From assembly GCF_014839805.1 (NCBI RefSeq), contig NC_051117.1, positions 2,232,001 to 2,296,000 of the forward strand: 64,000 nt of DNA, written 5' to 3'. The notes under the pieces were generated by a model. That model made no database searches. It worked only from the letters and a program-made list of their open reading frames with translations, and was not told where the DNA came from. Below, in pieces: positions 53,725 through 63,300 of the stretch (positions are counted from its first letter, which is position 1; each line of letters starts with the position of its first letter). This stretch comes from Manduca sexta (lineage: Eukaryota > Arthropoda > Insecta > Lepidoptera > Sphingidae). Both the position numbers and the translations under genes were made by a program.

Positions 53725-54280
53725 GGTTTGATCCACTAGCAACTCTGAGATACTTAACAATGTGGGTATCCAATTTCGAATTTACAATTTTATGTCATAA
53801 GATTGTTTAGTTTTCTCCTCCACTGTAATGTGTCTAGTTTAAATTCATTCTATTCTGATAATTCAGCTTCAAACCAAATCTTGCACTCAACTCTTTATTT
53901 TGTTATAAGGTTTTTCAGCAAATTTAACACTACAATTACAATAATTTAAATATTATAACTTATAGCTATAATGTAAGCCCGAGATATGAAAACTCAACAT
54001 GTATGTAATTGTATCTAAAAGTGACTTCTGCAGACAATTAAACATATATGTGGTGATGTTCACGAAATAAGTTAACATATGCCAGACTATACATATATTC
54101 AAAGATAATAACTCACATAAAGAGAAACTTAATATTATGCAAGCTGTAGCTAAGAATAAGTATAATTTCCAACACATATCAAACACAACTTACATTTATA
54201 TTTTATTTTTAAACTTAAACATTATTTATTTAAGCTAAGCATCAAGCAACAAGTTAAACAAAACTTTTTTGGACTGAATT
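53725..54280. other. Unassigned AT-rich sequence
   Basis: A 77-codon minus-strand frame (53953-54186) is hydrophobic and rich in L, I and C, but has no family motif. Nothing else. Confidence 0.4.
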
Positions 54281-54282
54281 TA

Positions 54283-54470
54283 ATTTATTAATGTGGACCA
54301 TACAATTATCATACTCAAATGTACTTTGCACTTAGGATGTATTAAGTAAGTAGACTTGAGGGTTGTATAATATGGTGTTACTGTATTTATGAAACCCAGC
54401 ATTTCTCTGGCTTTCAACATAACTGGTTCATAATGAAGTTCAAAATTGAGCTTAGAATCAACCAAACGCC
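54283..54470 (-). pseudogene. Non-LTR retrotransposon reverse-transcriptase fragment
   Basis: The minus strand encodes LVDSKLNFELHYEPVMLKAR and EMLGFINTVTPYYTTLKSTY, the thumb-proximal DSKLxFxxHI...KAxRMLGFI...LKxLY motif of jockey-like and related LINE reverse transcriptases. The usual SxLEYxSxxW motif that follows is frame-disrupted (VHLSMIIVWSTLIN). Only about 60 codons remain. Confidence 0.75.
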
Positions 54471-54719
54471 CAAATCCCTCACAACATTTATACATATTAA
54501 TTATTTTGAATGCGGTACTGAAAAAAAATATTTTATTATTAATAAACATTATAACACTGACGTTTTGTAATATTTAAAGACATATTATTTGATTTACACC
54601 AAATTTAATATCAGTCTAACAGTGGCGAAAGGCGAAATTTTCTTAAAAGAAGGCTAACACAAAATATAGGTACTAATATACATAAATGCAGTCTAATTCG
54701 TCTTCAAATAGTTCTAATG
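54471..54719. other. Unassigned sequence
   Basis: Nothing recognised. Confidence 0.35.
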
Positions 54720-55260
54720 ATAATTATATTTTACATAAAGATCGGCATCGGTTTTTATGGCCCCTTGGCCAATGCAGCCTAAAGTTTATGACAATCATTA
54801 AAACTTGCTATATTATTAAAGTGCTGCGCTGACCCCATATGGGGCATGTAGAAGAAGGAAAGAATGCTCAGGAAACCTCTACATGGTGCAGCCCTGGTAA
54901 TGGTGCATCGACCAGACTGACGTGGGTGACTTGGGATCTGGACACCAGTCATCTCTGCTTTGTTGTATGGGTGGGTGGAAGCAGGCACTATCAGACCTGG
55001 AAATGTGAAGACCAAATAAGTTACAACCTAAGAGCTGCCTCAGCGAAGTGGTCTCATGTGTAAGTCCATGTCAGTAGTGCTATGAGCTGTCACAGCACAA
55101 TCTGAAATTTTTACTCATCTAATTACATAATATTCCAACTCCTCTCTTTGTAATTGATTAATTCTATTGCAGGATAATTACAAATTAGTTTTCCCTGAGA
55201 CTCACTGAGCTTCACCGCTCGGTGTCATAAAAAACGTGGCACTGCTGATCCTGGCTTACA
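54720..55260 (-). repeat. Probable LINE 3'-region remnant
   Basis: The sequence is GC-richer than its surroundings. It has a CCCCATATGGGG palindrome (54834-54845), a GGTAATGGTGCATCG block and an ACCGCTCGGTGTCATAAAA end. On the minus strand the CCCATATGGGGTCAGCGCAG phrase resembles LINE-associated sequence common in moths. Open frames on both strands (74-78 codons) show no motif I can name. Class uncertain. Confidence 0.3.
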
Positions 55261-56454
55261 GGAGTTGAGTTTGAGGGTGGAAAAAGTCTCATTATAACAT
55301 ATTAAAAGGCAAATTACATCCACTAGCAATATATTGTTACTTATAAAGCTTTAAAAGGTAATTGTATTTTTTTTAGCTAAGATCTTTACAATTATTGTCA
55401 TAAACATGTTGTAGGTTGTAATATTTCCCATTTGTGAAGTAATAAAGCTGAGTCATGACTTTTTTACTTATTTAAGTAGGTCTATGTAAGTTAAAATTTT
55501 GAGTGTTAATGGAATATTTTTGTTGAAAAAAGTTATGTGACCTCAAGTTAAGATTATAGAATATTAATCAATGAGTAAAATAGTAGTAGCAATTGGATAT
55601 AAATAAGATTTTTTCAAAATATTTTGTATACCCATAGGGTGGAGTGATAAAAATAGACAATAGCAATTATTTTTATTATTTTTTTGTATATTACCTACTA
55701 AGGATACTGATATTTTATCAATGCTTACAGCATAAATTAATGTTACTAAAAATAAATTATACTTAAAGCAACAAAGGTATACTTTTTTGGTTCATGATAA
55801 AATATAAACATGAAACATAAATTAATACAGTACAAAATGTAGATAAAACATTGAAAATAAAGAAAAAAAGAATATCAAGACATAGGTACCTTTTTGATTA
55901 ACTATATTTTTAATAGTAATCTCTATTTGTAGATGACTTCACACTGGGTAATATTTACACATCCTGCCCCAATATATCCTTACATTCATGATTCAACTGA
56001 TGGTTCCGATGTCTACGGTCCTTAAGATTTGAGTATTTACATTCGATTATAGTCTTATTTGATATAAATCTCTATAAATATAATTTTTATGTATATAAGT
56101 ATACGAAATACGAAAGAATATTTTTATGTTGTGCAAAATTGTGTGATAAGTACTTACTTAGGTGTTTCAAAGGCACTACTAACAGGTTTTTCTCCACTTT
56201 TATTAAAAGCTTGACATCTGTATAAGGTTTGCGCATACTTTTCATAATATTTATTATAAACGACACAGGATTAATGCAACGCGTATGTAATACTAAGGCC
56301 AGTACAATAAAACTAAGCTAAACGTCCGAAGTATATTGAAATCCAGTAGGAACAAGGCAACGTGCAAATTCAAACCGAAATCATCAAAAAAATATTGAGA
56401 ATTGGGAAATGAGAATGAAATATGAATTATGAAGTTAAACAGTAATTTTTTTTT
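55261..56454. other. Unassigned AT-rich sequence
   Basis: No exon that I would defend (see the rejected item at 56158). Confidence 0.4.
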
Positions 56455-56600
56455 TTTACTTTTGATTTTCCCTTTATTATTGGGAAGGCAAACATACAGC
56501 CTCGTCATTAATAGTGCTTTCAATGAGATTCAGTACGATAAGGCCAAAGCCAAATCTTCATATTATTTCCTTGTTTAATTATTATATAAATAAGGCCGAA
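56455..56600 (-). repeat. Rep-R, inverse copy
   Basis: CTTTATTATTGGGAAGGCAA and CATTGAAAGCACTATTAATG (complement) match the copy at 42865-42985. In the sense direction an A-rich tail follows AATAAAGGGAAAATC. Confidence 0.6.
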
Positions 56601-56785
56601 GCCAAGTCATTAATTTTCTTGTAAATTCTTTTCATTTTTCCTTATATACTTATCAATTACTGTATTGCTGATAAATTCATGAATTGCTTGGTACGATAAT
56701 GGGTAAGGTGACGTGGTCAGTCGTGCGAAAAAAAAAGAAAAAGAAAGGGCGGGAAACTGAACCGGCCAGCGCGCGGTAAAGTTGG
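56601..56785. other. Unassigned sequence
   Basis: Contains a purine-rich run (AAAAAAAAAGAAAAAGAAAG) and CCGGCCAGCGCGCGG. Nothing else. Confidence 0.35.
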
Positions 56786-56793
56786 GTAGGACA

Positions 56794-57249
56794 TAGGGTT
56801 GCCACCCTTTTTTTTGAGCAAATAAAGTACATAGTAAATTGAATGTAGAAAAAAAAGTACATGGTGTAAAAATAAAGTACAAATGATTTCTTCTTTATTA
56901 TTTTGCTTATAAATATATATTATATTTGGGAACTTTTAACAAATAAAATTAATATTTCAAATTTAAATACGATTTTTTTCGTCTCGTAATTTAATATTCT
57001 ACATCACAAAATTTAAAATTTCTCAGTGAATGCTGACGTAGAAGGAATCGACAATAAAAATGAATTTAATGCATATAATTAAAAAAAATATACCATCAGG
57101 CTTATCAAATACTTGCTGCCATTTTTGTACTATTAATTACAGCTGTTTTACGCAAAAATTCTTACGACCAACCCTAGAGGAATCATATCCAATTCTGTTT
57201 ATAGAAATAACGTACAATACTTTATTATAAAGTACGGGTGGCAACCCTA
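56794..57249. mobile_element. hAT-type MITE, 456 bp
   Basis: Terminal inverted repeats TAGGGTTGCCACCC and GGGTGGCAACCCTA match perfectly. The 8-bp target duplication GTAGGACA is at 56786-56793 and 57250-57257. An 8-bp duplication is the hAT signature. The AAAGTAC motif recurs several times inside both ends, perhaps as sub-terminal sites. No coding capacity (the two minus-strand open frames near the left end are not genes). Confidence 0.9.
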
Positions 57250-57257
57250 GTAGGACA

Positions 57258-57565
57258 TGACATGAAAAAGAGTTTGTAAGAGTAGCTCTTTCTAACATTG
57301 AGCCGGTACAATGTCCTACTTCAAATGAGGCGAGGCGTACTGAGGCTCGGCGCTTCAATGCGCGCCTTACAGTATTTTGTAATGTTAACATTCAAAATAT
57401 TTCCCCCTCGCTCGCAACTCGAAGCGCAGTAACGCAATGTTCATTGCAGAATAACCTCCTTTTGTAATTTGTAGCATACAGTTCTCTACTTTTCTGTCCT
57501 CGTCCTATAGTTTACCGGAGACGGAGAATGAGTAACGCGACTGCCGCGACATAAAATTTGAAGTA
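57258..57565. other. Unassigned GC-richer sequence between two hAT insertions
   Basis: Contains GAGGCGAGGCGTACTGAGGC and a CCTCGCTCGCAACTCGAAGC stretch. An 84-codon minus-strand frame has no known motif. Confidence 0.35.
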
Positions 57566-57603
57566 GTACTTACTAGTGATGTAACGAATGTCATTTTTTG
57601 AAC

Positions 57604-57672
57604 ATTCGCGAATGCGAATGCGAATGCGAATATCTGCTACCGACATTCGCGAATGCGAATGCGAATGCGAAT
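57604..57672 (+). repeat. GCGAAT hexamer arrays, left side
   Basis: Two identical 28-base blocks (57604-57631 and 57645-57672), each ATTCGC followed by GAATGC units, separated by 13 bases. The partner arrays are at 59431-59454 and 59472-59505, in the same direction. Confidence 0.9.
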
Positions 57673-58059
57673 GTTTAGTTTTTGTTCAAATTTGGCGCCA
57701 ATTTTCTATGATGATTATCTAAATTTTATTATTATCTAAGATGATAATTATCTAAACATTAGAAAGTTATGCAAAGACTGATAAAAAATTATAGAAGAAT
57801 TTGTTTTTGTTTCTTTCAATTGCTTTTAATTTCTTAGTTGCTAATGTGTTACAAGTTCTAATGAGAATTACATTTTTAAGCTTTATTAAAATAAACGAAA
57901 TAATTTTTTTTATTTTTAAAGTTTAATATTCCTCTACTCAAGTTTAATTACTAACTTAAAAACATGGTAAAAATAGTTAATTAATTGGTATGTTTTAAGA
58001 AAGAGAGGTATTTTTCTTTGACAGTCTATAATTTTTTGTTTGTTTGTTTAGACTATATT

Positions 58060-58570
58060 TATAGTTTACTAGCTTCCGCCCGCAGCTTCGCCCGCGTGGA
58101 TTTCGGGTTTCAAAAATGGAGAAGGTGCCCAATTTGTCGGGATGTTTTTTTTAATTTATGGTGGTATGCAGGTGGTCCGATTATCCGGTCAGGGTCTGAT
58201 GATGGGATCCTGGTGAAATCGAAGGAACTTTTAACCATTAAGGTTGCACACAAAATGACGGAAGCTTAAAAAATGGAGTAACTTCTCCCGTTTTCCCAAC
58301 ATTTTCCATCACTGCTATGCTTCTATTAATTGTAGCGTGATGAAAAGTATACTATAACCAGCTCAGGAGTATGAAAAATAATTGTACCAAGTTAAGTTAA
58401 AATCCGTCGAGTAGTTTTTGTTTCTATAACGGTTATACAGACAGACAGACAAAAATTTTACTAATTGCATTTTTGGCATCAGTGTCGATCCCTAATCACC
58501 CCCAGTTATTTTGGAAATATATTTCATGTACAGAATTGACCTCTCTACAGATTTATTATAAGTATAGATA
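58060..58570 (+). repeat. Non-autonomous element inside the hAT element
   Basis: Begins TTTACTAGCTTCCGCCCGCA (GCTTCGCCCGCGTGGATTTC follows) and ends near TTATTATAAGTATAGATA, with AGACAGACAGACAAAA before it. This order is very common in moth and other insect genomes. A related tail (CCGTTCAGCCGTTCTCGAG ... TATATATAGAT) stands at 58985-59055. The class is not certain. The 94-codon open frame at 57985-58269 is repeat-derived. Confidence 0.5.
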
Positions 58571-59108
58571 TGCAAAAGTAGCTCAAAATTGTCCATAACG
58601 AAAACATGCATTTTAAAGTAAAACAAAAGAAATAATATTGTGAAGCCAACCAAATAACTAATGATATATTAAATTTTGTGACTGTTCAATTTAGTCGGGT
58701 CCGCGATATCACTTTTGTTGAGTTTCAGAACGCGACATTACATTATTATATTCTGTGCTCCAACGCACACTGCTTTGATGTTAGGAACACACCTACATTG
58801 CTTAGACAACAGTGAACTTTATACAATAGCAATAAAGCTCAAATTGACTCTACGTATTAGTTAGAAAACGTTTGTATGGGAAATAGAAAAATGCTGTTTT
58901 GAGGATTTTCCCGGCAATTATTCGAATTTTTCTCACCTTTTAAACCTTCCCTAGACCTCCACGAATAATTCAAGACCAAGATAAGATAAATCCGTTCAGC
59001 CGTTCTCGAGTTTTAGCGAGACTAACGAACAGCAATTCATTTTTATATATATAGATTGTAGAAGAATATTGTTTTAGTTTAGATTTTGATTTTATTAACC
59101 TACTATTA

Positions 59109-59366
59109 CACACACACAGTATTACGAATATTATCTCGGAAGGGGTATGCAGAGGCGCAACCAGGGCACCCACTTTTCGCCAAGTGTGTTCCGTCTAATA
59201 GTGTGACAGGGGCGAGCCTATCGCCATGTCGGGCACAAATTTCACACTCCGGGCTGATACTGAGCAGAAAAACCCAAATATCACTTTGCCCGATCCGGGA
59301 TTCGAACCCAGGACCTTAGAGCGCTGCCGTACCGCACATGCAGTAGAACTATGCCACCGAGGCAGT
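59109..59366 (-). mobile_element. SINE-2, full copy with target duplication
   Basis: 258 bp. CTACTATTA flanks it at 59100-59108 and 59367-59375. The B-box region reads GGATTCGAACCCAGGACC on the plus strand. It is close in sequence to the copies at 45-300 and 43316-43530. It inserted into the hAT element and is therefore younger. The long overlapping open frames (77-147 codons) on both strands come from SINE plus hexamer sequence. Confidence 0.9.
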
Positions 59367-59430
59367 CTACTATTATCTTCAAATTTTTTTTTTCTGGTAT
59401 TGACATTCGCAAAACATTCGCAGAAATTTT

Positions 59431-59505
59431 GCGAATGCGAATGCGAATGCGAATATCCAAAAATATGCGAATATTCGCGAATGCGAATGCGAATGCGAAT
59501 ATTCG
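59431..59505 (+). repeat. GCGAAT hexamer arrays, right side
   Basis: Arrays at 59431-59454 and 59472-59505, four GCGAAT units each, in the same direction as those at the left end although the outermost ends are inverted. Confidence 0.9.
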
Positions 59506-59524
59506 TTACATCACTAGTACTTAC

Positions 59525-59718
59525 TATGGCCAGAGGCGGTCTTTGGGCGAGGCGAACCGGGCAACCGCCCTGGGCCTCGCGCCTCGCAGGACCTTTTTTT
59601 ACGTTCTTACCGACGAAACTGTTTTTAATATTTACCATTAACTGATCTATGTTATCATGAATCTCATCAGGTTTTTCATGCGAAATAATTCTTTTGGGAT
59701 TTTTTAATTCTAATAAGG
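59525..59718. other. Possible end of another hAT-type element
   Basis: CAGAGGCGGTCTTTGGGCGA at 59531 followed by GAGGCGAACCGGGCAACCGC looks like one terminus of a hAT family with GC-rich ends. I do not find the partner. Confidence 0.3.
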
Positions 59719-59726
59719 GGGATATT

Positions 59727-60044
59727 TAGGGTTGCCAGATGGCCGGGATTTCCGGGATTGTCCCGGAATTTCGCGTGTTGTCCCGTGTCCAGTAATTTTA
59801 TTTTACTGTCCCGGAATGAAAAAATACTAGTTTTTTTCACAAAGTTACGATACTACAGCTGCAAAAGTCAAACCAAACAGCGTGCTCGCACTGCGTTAGG
59901 TGAGCGAGGAGAGGGGTGAGCGGCTCGCTTCGTGTCGCTCCCCTCGCCTACTTAGTTTAGTCTCGGACCAAAGATCAAAACTCTGATTCCGTTCGTGGCC
60001 CCAGAAATGTCCAGGAAATGATCAGCCTGGATCTGGCAACCCTA
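59727..60044. mobile_element. hAT-type MITE, 318 bp
   Basis: Inverted ends TAGGGTTGCCAGAT and ATCTGGCAACCCTA with an exact 8-bp target duplication GGGATATT (59719-59726 and 60045-60052). It shares the first 11 terminal bases (TAGGGTTGCCA) with the MITE at 56794-57249, so both were probably moved by related transposases. Sub-terminal CCCGGAATTTC-type motifs repeat on the left. Confidence 0.9.
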
Positions 60045-60052
60045 GGGATATT

Positions 60053-60321
60053 ACTGCTGGTTGTTGTAAGAAAGGGACAGACTTCACTGTTCTCGTTGTC
60101 TTACTCGGAACGTTTTTGCCCTTTAGGATGTAAGAAAGTAATGTAAACCTTATCACTATTGAATTAAAGTATATTTTACAATGTGTAATATTATTTTTTA
60201 AGCATTCCAGGTAGTATACAAGTTGTTCCTTGGGTAAAAGTCAAATGAATGCTCAGACGCCATTTTGGACGCAAGCGATACGAAGTGTTTTGTTTATAAG
60301 ATATTATAAGTGATAAAAACC
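60053..60321. other. Upstream region of the piggyBac gene
   Basis: Two TTAA sites occur (about 60164 and 60196), but neither is followed by a CCC-type terminal repeat. No clear core promoter. The 5' UTR of the next gene probably lies here. Confidence 0.35.
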
Positions 60322-63300
60322 ATGAGTGAGTACAATTACCTAATGTAATAATGTTATTTTACATATATTGGCTACCATTTATACGATTTATCAAAAACCA
60401 CATCTATATTCAAATCAAAAAGCTGAACTTGTGTTTTTTTCTTATTACGACGTATTTCGTGCCTAATTCTGGCAAAAATATTTTTGAAATAGCTACACAA
60501 ATACATAAGGAGTGATCATTTGACAAAATATCTGCTATTATTTGACAAAAGGCTACAAAATAATGTACAAAATATCATACTTTGAAATTATAATAACACG
60601 TGTCGACTCGTCCGCGCAAGCGGCGAAATAACGGCATTCAATATCTAATAATCCTGTTTATAATGTATTGCCAACGATTGTTTTACCATCTGCATATTTT
60701 AAAAAGTGTCGGTTATTGAAATTCAAGTAATATTTGGTACCTACTCAATGAACTCGTCCGCGTAAGCGGCGCAATAACGGCATACAATTTCCAATTCTGT
60801 TTATTATTACCATAGTTTGTATCTGTTGTCGAAATTCAAATAATATAACCTATAAGCTACTCAGTAAACTCGTCGTTAAATTCGAACAAGTTGAAATCTG
60901 TTCTGAACTCCCGTCCGCGCAAGTGTTGTGTGAAACCTGTTTGGTTGTTCGTTTACGATAGTAACATCCTGTGTATTTATCGTAAACATTGGTCGATAAA
61001 AAAATTTGATGCTTGTGAATTTATTGATGACAATATTTTATAATGTTGTTACAGTTTATAGATTACAAACTATAATAATTATTCGTTGGCATTGTTCATG
61101 ACTACTTCTCGTGCATGATTATATAAATGTCGGTTAGTGTACCGAGGACGATACTTTTTATTATTTTGATAACTTTTTGTATTTCATGGCTCGCGTAAAT
61201 AACACCAACAGGCACAAAATAATAATAATTTTATACCATAATAATAATAATCTTTTTTTCTTATTATATTTTATATATTTACAGGCATATATCCAGAATA
61301 TGATGGTGGTGAGGAGCCACCGAATTTTATAGAGGCACTGTATGAGGACGACGATTCGGAGAGCGAGGGACAGCCGTTCGCCGACTATGATACCGAGCCC
61401 GAGAGCGACGAGGTATTTGAAGTATTTATATTTGAGATCTAGTGATTTTGTTATTGATTCAATAGCAACGAATCACTTGTCTGCCTACAAAGCGTCAGCA
61501 TGCACTTTGGATCAAAACAATTCATCTTTACACTTCTGTGGTCTACCTCTCTCTGTTACTAAGTTATTCTTTATTTTCAAATGTATTATAACTGCCCGCA
61601 TAATATTTTGTAATGTATCTATAATATTATATGTGCCTATGGCATGTTCTACATTTTATGCTAAAAGAATTGTGTACTACAAAAAGTGTGACTGTACTTG
61701 ATTCATAAATTTAGTATGTGATCAATTAGGTTTTATTGCGATTACTTGTGTACCAGAGACAGGTTTCGAATGTTTGATAATTTATTATGTACATTCATAT
61801 ATCTAATTGGTTTATTTAATTTTGTTATAGTCTGACGAGTCGTGGCCCTCATCGTCCCCAGTACGAGCACCTCGCCAGGACCCGGCGTACGGGAGGAGTC
61901 CCCGGAGCCGGTCACGTTCGCCATTGGGTCGTCGCAGTCCGTGAGTAATACTTATTACTTTGTCCAAAAACAAAGTTCATAACAAAATCTCTAAATCCTC
62001 TTTATTGAGTGTAGTAATCTGCTGATTCTGCCTGGAGCATATTATAAACTCTAAACGGTGCAAATGCACCTGACAGGTCAACCGTATGTTTTTATGAAGA
62101 TGATCGTCATTGTGAATGTTTTCATTTTCAGACTTCAAGATTCGTCGGGTGACATAGTTATAATCGAGCTTGAAGACGACTACGAGATGTTGCTCGACGA
62201 ATTGGAAGTGGACCCAAATGCCCATGCCGGTATCGCCCATTCTGCGGGCATGTCGCCTGTGCGGATGCGTGGGAGTGCTCGCGGGCGAGGACGTGGCCGG
62301 GGACCCGGCCGTAGACGCGGACGTAGTGGAAGGCTGGGGGTGGGAAGTCGTTGTCGGGTTGATAACCAAGGCTTGCAGTGGGACGTTGGTTGCCCACTGC
62401 AAGAAATTTGGCTATCCGATGACGACGTCCCACCCGAATTACGGCAAATGGCACGGGACGTCATAAGACGAAGTATGAATGTTAGGGTAAATGAAGATGA
62501 GCCTGGGGAAGTGGCTGATGGAACGGATATTCCACTGCAGGGTGAAGACCTTCACTTCGAGTGGTCTCCTATGGAGACTTTTCGAGGTGAAGAGGAGGTA
62601 TTTCGGCCTGCACGTACCGGGGCTGTCGAGTCGTATGCAACTGCATACGACGCGTTTCGTTCCTATTGGGACGACCGCATCTTGCAGGTTATAGCCGACG
62701 AGACGAACCGGTATGCGAATGAAATTAACTCTGCTTCATTTCATGCCTCTTGGTACCCAACGAACGTCGACGAGGTGCTATGCCTGTTTTCGTTTTGGAT
62801 GATGCTGGGTATAATACGCATGCCAACGATAAGAAGCTGTTTTTCGACCAATAAACTTCTTGCGACCAGTGCATTTAGACGTATTATGACCCAGCGTCGT
62901 AACGAACAACTGTCACGGGCATTGCATTTCGTCGACGGTGACCCTGTCGTCCAAGCAGTGGACCCTACCATTAGCGACCCCACTGCAAGCTTTGATCGAA
63001 TACATCGTTTGAGGCCTATAGTAGATCATCTAAACGCTAAGTTTCAGGCAAATTATGTGCCAAGTAAAGACATTTGCATAGACGAAAGTCTAACCCTTTG
63101 GACGGGAAGGCTAAATATCAAACAATATATTCGGTCGAAGGCTGCAAAGTTTGGGATCAAAACGTATGAATTATGTGAGAGTGCCACAGGCTATCTGTGG
63201 TCCTTCATAATTTATACGGGTAAGCACACTAGTGCAGACATTCATCAAGTTCCAGGGAGCTTGGCGAGTACTGCAATAGTCAAAAAGCTTATTGATCCCT

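Larger units (their letters stand above)
57574..59516. mobile_element. hAT-type element, 1.94 kb, with GCGAAT arrays at both ends
   Basis: Ends TAGTGATGTAACGAAT and ATTCGTTACATCACTA are perfect inverts, and the 8-bp target duplication GTACTTAC is exact at 57566-57573 and 59517-59524. Arrays of the hexamer GCGAAT lie just inside both ends. No transposase is recognisable. The interior carries a TE fragment (58060-58570) and a young SINE-2, so much of it is later insertion. Confidence 0.88.

Noticed and set aside
56158..56270. Minus-strand open stretch reading YEKYAQTLYRCQAFNKSG and on to ETPK with a GTAAGT donor
   Set aside because: The composition looks protein-like and the donor is good, but no convincing acceptor or neighbouring exon is visible and another frame over the same bases is open as well. 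I could not name a family.
59195..59645. Overlapping 139- and 147-codon open frames on opposite strands
   Set aside because: Made of SINE-2 and GCGAAT hexamer sequence, which has few stops in several frames.
61342..61701. 119-codon plus-strand open frame
   Set aside because: It is a different frame across the second piggyBac exon and its intron. The exon's true frame is fixed by phase and by the downstream core.
62158..62466. 94-98-codon frames on both strands
   Set aside because: Shadows of the piggyBac fourth exon, whose GC-rich Arg-Gly tract has few stops in any frame.
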